From the NCBI RefSeq assembly GCF_900109755.1, contig NZ_FOAR01000020.1, forward strand, positions 1-64,000: a stretch of 64,000 nt of DNA, read 5' to 3'. The notes beneath the pieces were generated by a model, which saw nothing but the letters and a program-made list of their open reading frames with translations, was not told the origin of the DNA and searched no databases. Made by a program: the position numbers and the translations under genes. This document shows, in pieces, positions 1 to 8,885 of the stretch (within the stretch, counting starts at the first letter, position 1; every line of letters begins with the position of its first letter). The DNA is from Pseudomonas agarici. Lineage in GTDB: Bacteria; Pseudomonadota; Gammaproteobacteria; Pseudomonadales; Pseudomonadaceae.

Positions 1-110
1 TGCGCGCCCGTCACAACGACTTTATCGATAGCCCGAACGCCTTCGGCAGTACCGGCTCGTTTGAATAGCTGGCCAAGCAAGCGCAGGCCATGGGCAGGAA
101 TAGCGGCCAT
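1..110 (-). CDS. 5' end of an unidentified gene, likely T6SS cargo (partial)
   Basis: The first 36 codons of a gene read leftward off the window edge, starting MAAIPAHGLRLLGQLFKRAG. The ATG lies one base after the stop of the preceding small gene, so it is the last visible member of the PAAR-DUF4123 operon. In such operons the gene after the DUF4123 chaperone usually encodes the toxic effector, so cargo is the natural guess by position. The visible residues are too few to assign a toxin family, and no immunity gene can be seen. Confidence 0.5.
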   Translation of the reverse strand, partial: MAAIPAHGLRLLGQLFKRAGTAEGVRAIDKVVVTGA

Positions 111-111
111 A

Positions 112-465
112 TCAGGGCTCCCAACGATTTTGAGCGGATAAAACGGTTAAGAAATCTTCAGCAGCCGCATTGGGGTTGTTGGCTTGGCGCAGACGCTGGT
201 CAATATTCATGTCCCGGCGCAGTTCGCCGCCGCCCGCGACATCGGCCTTGACCCACTTAACCAAGGTGGCTAGACGCGTGATGCCCAGCTCATAAACGGC
301 ATGCTGATAACTGCTCTGTACCTCATTCAGTAGTTGGGTATCGGTAAGGCGGGGCACCGTTCCACTGGTGAAGTCCTGGCGCATCTCCCAGGTCAGCTTG
401 GGCAGAAAGCTGCTGGGGTCGGGCAAACGCATCAGGGCTTGTTGCTTTTGGCTCAGTGTGATCAT
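112..465 (-). CDS. Small hypothetical protein in T6SS effector operon
   Basis: A 117-residue protein that I do not recognise. The start is taken at MITLSQKQQALM because its ATG overlaps the stop of the DUF4123 gene in an ATGA arrangement; a longer frame upstream is only the shadow of that gene. There is no signal peptide or membrane segment, and the protein looks soluble and helical. Its place between the DUF4123 chaperone and the presumed effector suggests an accessory adaptor or part of the loading apparatus, but this rests on position only. Confidence 0.65.
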   Translation of the reverse strand: MITLSQKQQALMRLPDPSSFLPKLTWEMRQDFTSGTVPRLTDTQLLNEVQSSYQHAVYELGITRLATLVKWVKADVAGGGELRRDMNIDQRLRQANNPNAAAEDFLTVLSAQNRWEP

Positions 466-941
466 GGACGGCGCTCCTCGATCAGGTGCTCGATTTCGCT
501 GCGCTGGAGGTTGACTTGAAACCGACCGGCGTTGGCCCGCCAGCTCGTTACCGGCCCCATTAGCTCCAGCAGTTGTTCGAGGGTGAGTACCCACTCCAGG
601 CGATGGAAGGTACGACCATCCCAAAAGCGCAGCAGCGCGAGGCTGCCATCGGGCAGGGTGATATCCAGGTGGGTTTGCAGATGCTGAAACAGAACGGTGA
701 AGGTGGCCTCGCTGGTAAGCCAGGTGACGGCACCCTCGTTACGCTCCAGGGCGCTTAACCATGCCTCGATATTGCCTGGGCCATGGTCGCTGAGCTGCAC
801 CAGCCACGGCCCGGCATGAGCGAGCGTGGCTTCGGGTTGGCCGTCGAACAGGCTGCGGTGCGGGAGTGCCTCTGCGTAGAACAGAATGGCGTTGAGTGTG
901 TCGGGTCGGGTGAGGGCATCGATTATCACGAAACGGGTCAT
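462..941 (-). CDS. DUF4123 domain protein, T6SS effector chaperone/adaptor
   Basis: A 159-residue protein beginning MTRFVIIDALTRPD. Its length and composition fit the DUF4123 family (Tap-1/TEC), cytoplasmic adaptors that load a specific effector onto a VgrG or PAAR tip of the type VI secretion system. Typical features are the N-terminal 'FVIIDA' strand, the 'GPWLVQLSD' segment and the 'LLRFWDGR' strand. The start is set two bases after the PAAR stop; a longer frame would run back into that gene. It is translationally coupled to its neighbours and should act on the cargo gene that leaves the window. Confidence 0.8.
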   Translation of the reverse strand: MTRFVIIDALTRPDTLNAILFYAEALPHRSLFDGQPEATLAHAGPWLVQLSDHGPGNIEAWLSALERNEGAVTWLTSEATFTVLFQHLQTHLDITLPDGSLALLRFWDGRTFHRLEWVLTLEQLLELMGPVTSWRANAGRFQVNLQRSEIEHLIEERRP

Positions 942-943
942 GA

Positions 944-1366
944 TCAACGCCCCAACAGCGGTGTGCCCGCTTGCATGGCTTTCTTCAAACACGCTTCGCA
1001 GACAGGTGTCTTGCTATCTGAGGCGGGCGTCGTTTGCGCCACGGCAGAGAGTGTGGCCTGTACGGGGTCGGGTGTCGCGGTGCCGCTTGCGTCTCCATCA
1101 TCGCGGTATTGCAAACGTTGCTTGACCGAGACGAGTGAACAGCCGCATGAAAGAAAATCGCCTTCTCGGGCCGCTGCCTTATCGTTGACGATATAAGTAG
1201 GGTCACCGGTGACAATCGCAAACACCCCGCCGTGCAGCGGACACGTCGCTGCGTCACCCACACCTGCTATGCTCCAACCATTAATCGTCGATAAGGTGGG
1301 CCCGCCCACTATCACGACACCGCCACTGCTGGTCGGGTCTCCTTCTACAATTAGGTAGCGTTTCAT
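944..1366 (-). CDS. PAAR domain protein, T6SS spike tip
   Basis: A 140-residue protein with an N-terminal PAAR fold: the repeated 'GDPTSSGGVVIVGG', 'GVGDAATCPLHGG' and 'VNDKAAAREGDFLSCGC' segments carry the Cys and His residues that bind the apical zinc. The C-terminal 50 residues are a Thr/Ala-rich extension with a CxxC pair (VCEACLKK). PAAR proteins sharpen the VgrG spike and often carry or dock an effector. A purine-rich ribosome-binding site (AAGGGGGAAAGG) directly precedes the ATG. It is the first gene of a four-gene leftward operon. Confidence 0.85.
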   Translation of the reverse strand: MKRYLIVEGDPTSSGGVVIVGGPTLSTINGWSIAGVGDAATCPLHGGVFAIVTGDPTYIVNDKAAAREGDFLSCGCSLVSVKQRLQYRDDGDASGTATPDPVQATLSAVAQTTPASDSKTPVCEACLKKAMQAGTPLLGR

Positions 1367-1560
1367 CCTTTCCCCCTTGCCATTTCTGACTAGTCAAATG
1401 ACGAGGGCTTATTTTGATAGGGATGCGTAAAAACATTTTGTAGGATGAGGCTGATATAGCTGAGCGACGTATCTTGGAATCTGGAATCTCAGGCAGCGCC
1501 GGTCAGGTGGTTGTCGGCGTTCTTGAACAACCCACCGAGACAGTAGCAATTGCGGGTGCA

Positions 1561-1581
1561 CTCCCACGCGGAGCGTGGGAG
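1561..1581. repeat. Short perfect palindrome CTCCCACGC/GCGTGGGAG
   Basis: Nine-base arms separated by three bases. This resembles the short 'TCCCACGC...GCGTGGGA' palindromes scattered through intergenic DNA of fluorescent pseudomonads. It lies in the 240-bp gap between the PAAR gene and the thioesterase gene. No function can be assigned. Confidence 0.5.
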
Positions 1582-1589
1582 CGATCAGA

Positions 1590-1640
1590 AAGAGACCGTG
1601 CAGTTCAGCGGTGCAGCACGTACTGCCCGCTGAACTGCAC
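1590..1640 (-). terminator. Hairpin overlapping the stop codon of the hotdog protein gene
   Basis: Arms at 1598-1611 and 1627-1640 are perfectly complementary over 14 bases, and the stem can extend with four more pairs inside the loop. On the minus strand the stem is followed by a pyrimidine-rich run (GGTCTCTTTCT). The stem includes the stop codon of the gene at 1605, so termination and stop would be overlaid. Confidence 0.45.
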
Positions 1641-2060
1641 GGCGGCGTCCTCGCTGCCTGCATTCATCACTTGGGTGTCCAGGGTCAGGCGCGCCCGTGC
1701 GTAACGCTGATAGGTCGCCAGGAATTTCTTCCAGGTCTTGTCATCCGGTGCCGCGCAACGTGCCTCGGCATCGCCGGTAACTGGCAAGGGATAGCTGATG
1801 CGACCTTCGTGGATCACGATATGCCCATCTTCGATCCCCGCCTCGCGCAAGCTCAGGTGCAGCCAGCCCCAGCCGGCCAGCACCGCGCCGCAGTACAGGC
1901 TGCCGCCGAACATCGTGCTCTTGTGGTTGACGTTCGGCTCCAGCGGCAGTCGCAGACGCAGTTGCCCGGCATCCCAGCCGCTGACCTTAAGACCCATCTC
2001 GCGGGTCAGGGGAATGTCGTGGTGCAGGATGGACTCCAGGTAACGACTGTCGCGGTTCAT
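1605..2060 (-). CDS. YiiD_C-type hotdog-fold putative thioesterase
   Basis: A 151-residue protein with the features of the YiiD C-terminal domain family: 'LPLTREMGLKV', the 'NVNHKSTMFGGSLYCGAVLAGWGWL' helix region of the hotdog fold and a C-terminal 'AVQFSGQYVL' strand. Members are predicted thioesterases acting on acyl-CoA or acyl-ACP, with substrates mostly unknown. It stands alone, 22 bp downstream of dctD in the same direction, so it may be co-transcribed. There is no signal peptide, so it is cytoplasmic. Confidence 0.8.
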   Translation of the reverse strand: MNRDSRYLESILHHDIPLTREMGLKVSGWDAGQLRLRLPLEPNVNHKSTMFGGSLYCGAVLAGWGWLHLSLREAGIEDGHIVIHEGRISYPLPVTGDAEARCAAPDDKTWKKFLATYQRYARARLTLDTQVMNAGSEDAAVQFSGQYVLHR

Positions 2061-2082
2061 GCAGTGACCTCTCTGGGGTGAT

Positions 2083-3474
2083 TCATTCGAGTTCGTCGCT
2101 GGCGCCGTGGCTGGCGCTGTCGAAGTTCAGCCCGTGCTTGCGCAGCTTGTCGTGCAGCGTCTTTCGCGGGATACCCAGGGCTTCGGCCAGGCTGCGCAAG
2201 GAGCTGTGCGAGCGCGCCAGCTCGGCGGCGATCAGGGATTTCTCGAAGCGCTCGACCTGCTCGCTGAGACCGCCTGGCATCACGTCGACGATGTTGCTGT
2301 CCAGACTTTCCACAAGGTTGTTGTCCAGCGCCAGTTCCAGGCCGAGGGCAAAACGTTCGGCGGCGTTCTGCAGTTCCCGCACATTGCCCGGCCAGGTGTG
2401 GCGCAACAACAGTGCCCGCTGCATCGGTTGCAGGCTGCGGGGCGCCAGGCCATGGCGGCGACTGGCTTCGTCGGCAAAATGCTGGAACAGGATGAGCGCA
2501 TCCTCGCCGCGTTCGCGCAGGGGCGGAATCCGCAGCGGCGCGACATTCAACCGGTAGTACAAGTCGGCTCGGAAACGGCCTTGGTCGGCGGATTGGCGCA
2601 GGTCTTCCTTGGTCGCGGCGATGATGCGGATATCCAACGGGATCTGCTGGTTGCCGCCCAGGCGCTCGACCACCCGCTCTTGCAACAAGCGCAGCAGTTT
2701 GACTTGGACATCCAGGCTCATGCTTTCGATTTCATCGAGGAACAGGGTGCCGCCGTTGGCGAATTCAAACTTGCCAATACGGCGCTTCTGCGCGCCGGTA
2801 AAGGCGCCGGGCTCGTGGCCGAACAGTTCGCTTTCCACCACCGACTCGGCCAGGGCGCCGGCATTGATGGCCACGAACGGGCCGGTGCGACGGTTCGACA
2901 GATCGTGCAGGGCACGGGCCACCACCTCCTTGCCGGCCCCGGTTTCACCGAGGATCAGCACGTCGGCCTTGGTGGCCGCCAGGGCACCGATCTGTTCACG
3001 CAGGCGCAGCATCTGCGGCGATTGGCCTACCAGACGCGCGCTGAGTTGCTGGCGATCGCTCAGCGCCAGGCGCAGACTGCGGTTGTCCAGCACCAGACGC
3101 CGCAGGGCCAGGGCGCGGCGCACGCTGTCGAGTAGGGCGTCGCTGGCGAAAGGTTTCTCGAGGAAATCATAGGCGCCGGCGCGCATGGCCTGGACGGCGA
3201 GAGGCACGTCACCGTGACCGGTGATCAGCAGCACCGGCAGTTCTGGGTCCAGGGCATGCAGTTCGTTCAACAGCTCCAGGCCATCCATGCCCGGCATGCG
3301 AATATCGCTGACGATCACCCCCGGCCAGTCTCTTTCGATACGTCCCGCCAGACCTTGGGCCTCGGCCAGCGGCAGGATCTTCAGGCCGGCGAGGTCGAGC
3401 GTCTGGCTCAGGGCCAGGCGCAGGTGGGGATCGTCGTCGATCAGTATCACCTGGAGCTGGTGGTCGATATTCAT
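2083..3474 (-). CDS. dctD: DctD, sigma-54 response regulator for C4-dicarboxylate transport
   Basis: A 463-residue NtrC-family activator. The receiver domain spans about 8-120, with phospho-acceptor D57 in 'VIVSDIRMPG'. The AAA+ domain has Walker A GETGAGKE at 176-183 and the sigma-54-contacting GAFTGA loop at 223-228. A Fis-type helix-turn-helix lies at the C-terminus ('SLRSLAEALGIPRKTLHDKL'). It follows dctB with a 4-base overlap. In pseudomonads and rhizobia this pair activates dctA for uptake of succinate, fumarate and malate; dctA itself is not in the window. Confidence 0.9.
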   Translation of the reverse strand: MNIDHQLQVILIDDDPHLRLALSQTLDLAGLKILPLAEAQGLAGRIERDWPGVIVSDIRMPGMDGLELLNELHALDPELPVLLITGHGDVPLAVQAMRAGAYDFLEKPFASDALLDSVRRALALRRLVLDNRSLRLALSDRQQLSARLVGQSPQMLRLREQIGALAATKADVLILGETGAGKEVVARALHDLSNRRTGPFVAINAGALAESVVESELFGHEPGAFTGAQKRRIGKFEFANGGTLFLDEIESMSLDVQVKLLRLLQERVVERLGGNQQIPLDIRIIAATKEDLRQSADQGRFRADLYYRLNVAPLRIPPLRERGEDALILFQHFADEASRRHGLAPRSLQPMQRALLLRHTWPGNVRELQNAAERFALGLELALDNNLVESLDSNIVDVMPGGLSEQVERFEKSLIAAELARSHSSLRSLAEALGIPRKTLHDKLRKHGLNFDSASHGASDELE

Positions 3475-5285
3475 ATCATCGAGTCCTCGGCAGGCTGCCG
3501 GCTGACGCCGGGCGAACCGGCGCGCAGCCGCAGCGTAATCAGGGCGCCGCCTTCACGGTGGTTGGCGAACAGCAGTTCGCCGCCGAAGGCGCGCATCAGA
3601 GCGTCACAGATCGCCAGGCCGAGGCCGAGGCCCTGGGTGCGGGTCTTGGTGGTATAGAATGGCTCGACGGCGCGGTCCAGGGCTTCGAGACAGAAGCCCG
3701 GGCCGTTGTCGCGAAGGGTCAGGGTCACACCTTCCGGCGACGATTGGGCATTGAGCCAGAGTTTGCGCGGCGGGCCTTTTTCGGTCAGGGCATCGAGGGC
3801 GTTCGCCAGCAAGTTGCCGAGCACCTGGCGCAGGCGGGTTTCACCGGCTTCGACCCACAGGGCCGCCGCCGGCAGGTCGCGGATCAACTCGACCTCCATG
3901 GCCCGTCGACGCTTGGCCAGCAGCGCCAAAGCGTCATCGAGCGCCGGTTGCAGGGCCACGCTTTCCGGAGCATGCCGGTCGCGGCGGGCAAAGGCGCGCA
4001 GATGGGCAACGATCGAGGCCATGCGTCCGGTCAGTTCGCTGATCAGCTTGAGGTTGCCGCGAGCTTCGTCGGTCCGGTCATGGTCGAGCAGTACTTCGGC
4101 GTTTTCCGCATAGCTGCGGATCGCCGCCAGCGGCTGGTTGAGTTCGTGGCTGATGCTCGCTGACATGGTGCCCAGGGCCGACAGCTTGCCGGCCTGGACC
4201 AGGTCGTCCTGAGCCCGGACCAGTTCCTGCTGGGCATGTTCACGTTCCAGCACTTCCAGTTTGAGCCGACAGTTGAGTCCTTCCAGGTCGCTGGTCCGTT
4301 CGGCCACGCGCATTTCCAGTTCACGACGAGCCTTGGCCTCGAAGGCGATCCGCTCCAGGTAGTGGCGCCGACGTTGCATTATCAGGCCCAGCAGGAGCAT
4401 CAGCACCAGCAGGGCGGCGCCACCGATCGCGACGACGGTCCGTACCGGGCGGTCGATCAGGGTGCGCGGCGCGAGGATGCTGACGCTCCAGCCGGTTTCC
4501 TCGATCTGCCGGGTCTGGGTCAGCCACGCCTTGGGATCGATATCCAGCGGCTGCGGATTGCGCGTCGGGTAGGGCTGGATGACGGTGATGGCCTCGCGTT
4601 CCGTATTGCTCAGATTACGGCTCGCGCGAAAGCGCCATTCCGGCCGTGAGGTGAGGATCACCACATCGTTATGGTCGGTCACCAGCAGTTGCTCGGGGGT
4701 GTTGCCCCAGAGGCTTTCAGTGTGGTCCAGGTCGACCTTGGCCACCAGTACACCGATGATTTTTTCGCCATCGCGAACGGCGGCGGCAAAGAAGTAGCCG
4801 CGCTTGCCCGAGGTGGTGCCGAGGCCGAAGAAGCGACCCAGGCGACCGGCCATGGCTTCGCTGAAGTAGGGGCGGAAGGCAAAATTGCGCCCGACGAAGC
4901 TGTCGTGTTTGTCCCAGTTGGAGGCGGCCAGGGTCTTGCCATGGGTGTCCATCAAATACATGACTTCGGCGCCGGTCTGGCGGCAGATATCGCGCAGCAG
5001 GCTGTTGGCGCTTTCCACATGTCGGCCCTGTTCCGGTTCGGCGAGGGCCTCATGCAGGGCAGGCAGGTCACCGAGGATCTGCGGCAGGACTTCGTAGCGA
5101 TGCAGGGTACCCAGCAGGTTGGCTACATAGAGGTCGAGGGTCTGGCGATTCTGGCCCTCCAGCTCGCCACGGTAATACCGCTCGGCGAGGTGTTCCAGCG
5201 GCCACAGCAGGGGCGCCAGGCATAGGAACAGCAGGGCCAGGCTGCGCCAGCGGGGTCTGCGGGGAATGGGAGAGGTCGTGATCAT
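3471..5285 (-). CDS. dctB: DctB, C4-dicarboxylate sensor histidine kinase
   Basis: A 604-residue membrane sensor. TM1 is near residues 14-33 (LALLFLCLAPLLWPL). A periplasmic PAS-like (PDC/Cache) sensor of about 245 residues follows, then TM2 near 283-303, a coiled-coil linker, the phospho-acceptor helix 'SASISHELNQPLAAI' and an ATPase domain with DNGPGF and GLGLGLAI boxes. This architecture and the partner dctD fit DctB, which binds C4-dicarboxylates in the periplasm. The ATG is 37 bp after the rfbD stop, so some read-through from the rhamnose operon is possible. Confidence 0.9.
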   Translation of the reverse strand: MITTSPIPRRPRWRSLALLFLCLAPLLWPLEHLAERYYRGELEGQNRQTLDLYVANLLGTLHRYEVLPQILGDLPALHEALAEPEQGRHVESANSLLRDICRQTGAEVMYLMDTHGKTLAASNWDKHDSFVGRNFAFRPYFSEAMAGRLGRFFGLGTTSGKRGYFFAAAVRDGEKIIGVLVAKVDLDHTESLWGNTPEQLLVTDHNDVVILTSRPEWRFRASRNLSNTEREAITVIQPYPTRNPQPLDIDPKAWLTQTRQIEETGWSVSILAPRTLIDRPVRTVVAIGGAALLVLMLLLGLIMQRRRHYLERIAFEAKARRELEMRVAERTSDLEGLNCRLKLEVLEREHAQQELVRAQDDLVQAGKLSALGTMSASISHELNQPLAAIRSYAENAEVLLDHDRTDEARGNLKLISELTGRMASIVAHLRAFARRDRHAPESVALQPALDDALALLAKRRRAMEVELIRDLPAAALWVEAGETRLRQVLGNLLANALDALTEKGPPRKLWLNAQSSPEGVTLTLRDNGPGFCLEALDRAVEPFYTTKTRTQGLGLGLAICDALMRAFGGELLFANHREGGALITLRLRAGSPGVSRQPAEDSMI

Positions 5286-5322
5286 CGAGAAACTGCGCCG
5301 TTGGAATCCGACGCATTATGTC

Positions 5323-6207
5323 TCAGCCCTGCTCCGCAAGACACTCGCGTAATGCGCTATGCCAATCTGGCTGGCTCACTTGCCATTGGCGCAGCAGGCG
5401 GCTGCAGTCGAGGCGCGAGTTCAGCGGGCGGGGAGCGGGTGTCGGGTAGGCACTCGATGGGATGGCCTCAAGGACTGCGCAAGGTTTGTTCAAGGCCTGC
5501 AAGTGCTCGCCGATGGCCTGGGCAAAGCCGAACCATGAGGTTTCGCCGCTGGCGGTCAGGTGGTAAGTGCCCCAGGCCCCAGCCTGGCCGGCCTGCCAGC
5601 GCTCGATCAGGGCGCGTGTGCTGTTGGCGATGGTTCCGGCCCAGGTCGGCGCGCCTACCTGGTCGGCGACGATGCGCAGTTGCGGTTTCTCCTGTAGCAG
5701 CCGCTGCATGGTCAGCAGGAAGTTGCGTCCGTGGCTGGAGTAGACCCAACTGGTGCGCAGGATCAGGTGCCGGTCGTGGGCCGTGGCGATGGCCCGCTCG
5801 CCGGCCAGCTTGCTTTTGCCGTAGACGCTCAGTGGCTGGGGCACATCGTCTTCGGTATAGGGTTCGGCCTTGTTGCCGTCGAACACATAGTCGGTGGAGT
5901 AGTGAATCAGCGGAATGCCCAGGTCGGCGGCTTCCTCGGCCAGGATGCCGGGGGCGCTAGCGTTGATCGCGAAGGCCAGCTCCGGCTCGGACTCCGCCAG
6001 GTCGACGGCGGTATGGGCGGCGGCGTTGATGATCAGGTCGGGGCGGTGAGTGCGGACTTGTCGGCGGATCTGCTCCGGGTGCGCCAGGTCGAGCTGGTCG
6101 CGTCCCGCCACTATTAGCTGACCCAGATCGCCCAAGCGCTTTTGCAACTCTCGGGAGACTTGGCCATGCTGGCCACTGATAAGGATTTTCAGGGGAGATG
6201 GGTTCAT
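5323..6207 (-). CDS. rfbD: dTDP-4-dehydrorhamnose reductase
   Basis: A 294-residue SDR enzyme catalysing the last step to dTDP-L-rhamnose: NADPH reduction of dTDP-4-dehydro-L-rhamnose. The NAD(P)-binding motif is 'ILISGQHGQVSREL' near the N-terminus, with 'NAAAHTAVDLAE' and the catalytic YxxxK in 'LSVYGKSKLAGE'. The start MNPSPLKI overlaps the rfbC stop by four bases (ATGA); the frame stays open upstream but only as a shadow of rfbC. It is the last gene of the rfbBACD operon supplying rhamnose for lipopolysaccharide or exopolysaccharide. Confidence 0.92.
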   Translation of the reverse strand: MNPSPLKILISGQHGQVSRELQKRLGDLGQLIVAGRDQLDLAHPEQIRRQVRTHRPDLIINAAAHTAVDLAESEPELAFAINASAPGILAEEAADLGIPLIHYSTDYVFDGNKAEPYTEDDVPQPLSVYGKSKLAGERAIATAHDRHLILRTSWVYSSHGRNFLLTMQRLLQEKPQLRIVADQVGAPTWAGTIANSTRALIERWQAGQAGAWGTYHLTASGETSWFGFAQAIGEHLQALNKPCAVLEAIPSSAYPTPAPRPLNSRLDCSRLLRQWQVSQPDWHSALRECLAEQG

Positions 6208-6749
6208 TCGAACAGGTCGGCCTCGTGCAGGGATTTGCCGTGCTGATCCTTGGCCGAAAGTTGCACAATCCCTTCGAATTCCCAATCGATGGCCAGGGTC
6301 GGATCGTCCCAACGGATGCAACGCTCGGCGCTGGGGGTGTAGTAGTCGGTGGTCTTGTAGAGGAACTCGGCGTAGTCGCTGAGCACCACGAAGCCATGGG
6401 CGAAGCCTTCGGGTATCCACAACTGGCGATTATTTTCGGCTGACAGGCGTATGCCGACCCATTGGCCGAAATGCGCCGAGCTGCGCCGGATATCCACGGC
6501 CACGTCGAGGACTTCGCCGCTGATGACGCGCACGAGCTTGCCCTGGGTGTTTTCCAACTGATAGTGCAGGCCGCGCAGTACACCTTTCTGCGAGCGCGAA
6601 TGGTTGTCCTGAACGAAGTCCAGGTCCAACCCGGTGGCCGCTTGGAAGGCTCGGGCATTGAAACTTTCGTAAAAAAAGCCGCGCTCATCGCCAAACACCT
6701 TGGGCTCAAGGATCAGCACCTCTGGCAGGCGTGTCGGTGTCGCCTTCAT
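6204..6749 (-). CDS. rfbC: dTDP-4-dehydrorhamnose 3,5-epimerase
   Basis: A 181-residue cupin-fold epimerase, the usual length for RfbC/RmlC. Family signatures are 'PKVFGDERGFFYESFN', 'QDNHSRSQKGVLRGLHYQ' (catalytic His) and 'WIPEGFAHGFVVLSD'. It converts dTDP-4-dehydro-6-deoxyglucose to the L-lyxo sugar used by RfbD. It overlaps rfbA by four bases upstream and rfbD by four bases downstream, so the operon is tightly coupled. Confidence 0.95.
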   Translation of the reverse strand: MKATPTRLPEVLILEPKVFGDERGFFYESFNARAFQAATGLDLDFVQDNHSRSQKGVLRGLHYQLENTQGKLVRVISGEVLDVAVDIRRSSAHFGQWVGIRLSAENNRQLWIPEGFAHGFVVLSDYAEFLYKTTDYYTPSAERCIRWDDPTLAIDWEFEGIVQLSAKDQHGKSLHEADLFE

Positions 6750-7621
6750 CGTTGCTCTCGTGCGAGGGTGAACAGGTACTGGCCGTAGCCGGTCTTGCCG
6801 AAATAGCGGGCGCGCTCAAGCAGGTGATCACGATCGATCCAGCCATTCTGGTAGGCAATTTCCTCCAGGCAGGCGACTTTCAGTCCCTGGCGGTGTTCGA
6901 TGGTCTGCACGTACTGCGAGGCTTCCAGCAAGCTGTCATGGGTACCAGTATCGAGCCAGGCAAAGCCACGACCGAAACGCTCGACGTGAAGATCGCCACG
7001 TTTGAGGTAAGCATTGTTGACGTCGGTGATTTCCAGTTCACCGCGTGGCGATGGCTTGACCGCCTTGGCGATCTCAATCACGTCGTTGTCGTAGAAATAC
7101 AGGCCGGTCACCGCATAGCTGGATTTCGGCTGGGCGGGCTTCTCTTCGATGGACAGTGCGCGACCTTCGCTGTCGAAGTCGATCACACCGAAGCGTTCCG
7201 GGTCTTTGACCCAGTAGCCGAAGACCGTTGCGCCCTTGGGCTGTTTGGCGGCGTTTTTCAGTTGGCTGCTGAAAGACTGCCCGTGGAAGATGTTGTCGCC
7301 GAGGATCAGGCACACCGGATCATCGCCAATAAACGCCTCGCCGATCAGGAACGCCTGGGCCAGGCCATCTGGAGACGGCTGCTCGGCGTAGTTGAAGCGC
7401 ACGCCGAACTGGCTACCATCGCCCAGCAGGTTGCGGTATTGCGGCAAGTCCTGCGGGGTGGAAATCACCAGGATCTCGCGAATGCCGGCGAGCATCAGCA
7501 CCGAAATCGGGTAGTAGATCATCGGCTTGTCGTAGATCGGCAAGAGTTGCTTGGAGACTCCGAGAGTGATCGGATGCAGGCGGGTGCCGGAACCGCCGGC
7601 CAGGACAATACCTTTCATCAT
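6746..7621 (-). CDS. rfbA: Glucose-1-phosphate thymidylyltransferase
   Basis: A 291-residue nucleotidyltransferase making dTDP-glucose. The signature 'GIVLAGGSGTRLHP', followed by 'SKQLLPIYDKPMIYYP', marks the nucleotide-binding site; 'CLILGDNIFHG' and 'RGELEITDVN' are also typical of RmlA. Two adjacent ATGs are possible: the first (7621) gives an ATGA overlap with rfbB, and the second (7618) gives a TGATG junction and a protein one residue shorter. Feedback by dTDP-rhamnose is known for the family. Confidence 0.93.
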   Translation of the reverse strand: MMKGIVLAGGSGTRLHPITLGVSKQLLPIYDKPMIYYPISVLMLAGIREILVISTPQDLPQYRNLLGDGSQFGVRFNYAEQPSPDGLAQAFLIGEAFIGDDPVCLILGDNIFHGQSFSSQLKNAAKQPKGATVFGYWVKDPERFGVIDFDSEGRALSIEEKPAQPKSSYAVTGLYFYDNDVIEIAKAVKPSPRGELEITDVNNAYLKRGDLHVERFGRGFAWLDTGTHDSLLEASQYVQTIEHRQGLKVACLEEIAYQNGWIDRDHLLERARYFGKTGYGQYLFTLAREQR

Positions 7622-8700
7622 GCCAACAATTCCTTGTGATCGAGGGCGCCCAGGCGTTCGCCTTGGTAGCTGCCGTCCTGGACCCGACGGCACCATTGCA
7701 GGTTGGCCAGATACCATTGGACGGTCTTGCGCAGACCGCTTGCGAAGGTTTCTTCAGGTGTCCAGCCCAGCTCACGCTCGATCTTGCTGGCGTCGATGGC
7801 GTAGCGCAGGTCGTGGCCTGGGCGATCCTTGACGAAAGTGATCAGGTCGCTGAACCGCTCGACCCCGACCGGACGCGCCGGGGCCAGCTCCTCCAACAGG
7901 GCACAGATGCCACGGACTACGTCGATATTCTTCTGCTCGTTATGGCCGCCGATGTTGTAGGTCTCGCCCACCACGCCGTCGGTCACCACCTTGCATAGCG
8001 CGCGGGCATGGTCCTCGACGAACAGCCAGTCGCGTACCTGCAGGCCGTCGCCGTACACCGGCAGGGGCTTGCCGGCCAGGGCATTGAGGATCACCAGCGG
8101 GATCAGTTTTTCCGGGAAGTGGAACGGACCGTAGTTGTTCGAGCAATTGGTCAACAGCACCGGCAGACCATAGGTACGGTGCCAGGCGCGAACCAGGTGG
8201 TCGGACGCAGCCTTGCTCGCGGAATACGGCGAGCTGGGGGCATACGGGGTGGTCTCGCTGAACAGATCGTCGACGCCATGTAAGTCGCCATACACTTCGT
8301 CGGTGGAGATATGGTGGAAGCGGAAGGCATTTTTTGCTGGCGTGGCGAGCTTCGACCAGTAGCCGCGAGCGGCTTCCAGGAGGCTGTAGGTGCCGACGAT
8401 ATTGGTTTGGATAAAATCCGACGGGCCGTCGATGGAACGGTCTACATGGGATTCGGCAGCCAGGTGCATGATCGCGTGGGGCTCGAAGCGCGCCAGGATG
8501 GCGCTGACGGTCGCCTGATCGACGATATCGGCCTGGACGAACTCGTAGCGGGTATCGGTCGCGATGCCGCTCAGCGATTCGAGGTTACCGGCATAGGTCA
8601 GTTTGTCGAGGTTGAGGACTTCGTGTTCGGTGTTGCGGATCAGGTGTCGGATCAGGGCAGAGCCAATAAAACCGGCACCGCCGGTGACTAGAATACGCAT
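7618..8700 (-). CDS. rfbB: dTDP-glucose 4,6-dehydratase
   Basis: A 360-residue extended SDR. It shows 'ILVTGGAGFIGSAL' (NAD+ site), 'HLAAESHVDRSIDGP', 'FHHISTDEVYGDL' and the YxxxK of 'PYSASKAASDHLV'. The start MRILVTGG is preferred over a codon 33 bases upstream because homologues begin here. It opens the rfbBACD operon. The 185-bp gap to the divergent gene at 8886 must hold its promoter, but I cannot mark a convincing -35/-10 pair. Confidence 0.93.
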   Translation of the reverse strand: MRILVTGGAGFIGSALIRHLIRNTEHEVLNLDKLTYAGNLESLSGIATDTRYEFVQADIVDQATVSAILARFEPHAIMHLAAESHVDRSIDGPSDFIQTNIVGTYSLLEAARGYWSKLATPAKNAFRFHHISTDEVYGDLHGVDDLFSETTPYAPSSPYSASKAASDHLVRAWHRTYGLPVLLTNCSNNYGPFHFPEKLIPLVILNALAGKPLPVYGDGLQVRDWLFVEDHARALCKVVTDGVVGETYNIGGHNEQKNIDVVRGICALLEELAPARPVGVERFSDLITFVKDRPGHDLRYAIDASKIERELGWTPEETFASGLRKTVQWYLANLQWCRRVQDGSYQGERLGALDHKELLA

Positions 8701-8885
8701 GTCGGGATGCCTTTTCCTTAGACAGACATTCAATTAATGCTGCATAGCTTGTGGGTAGGCGCTCGGCGGTGCAAGTACGATTGCTCTTGTATCGATGCCG
8801 GTCCCGCCTACTTTACTTCTTGCTTGCGTATTGACGACAGCAATGGCGATATAGACAGTCAATAAGAATTTCAGGGAATCGTTAC

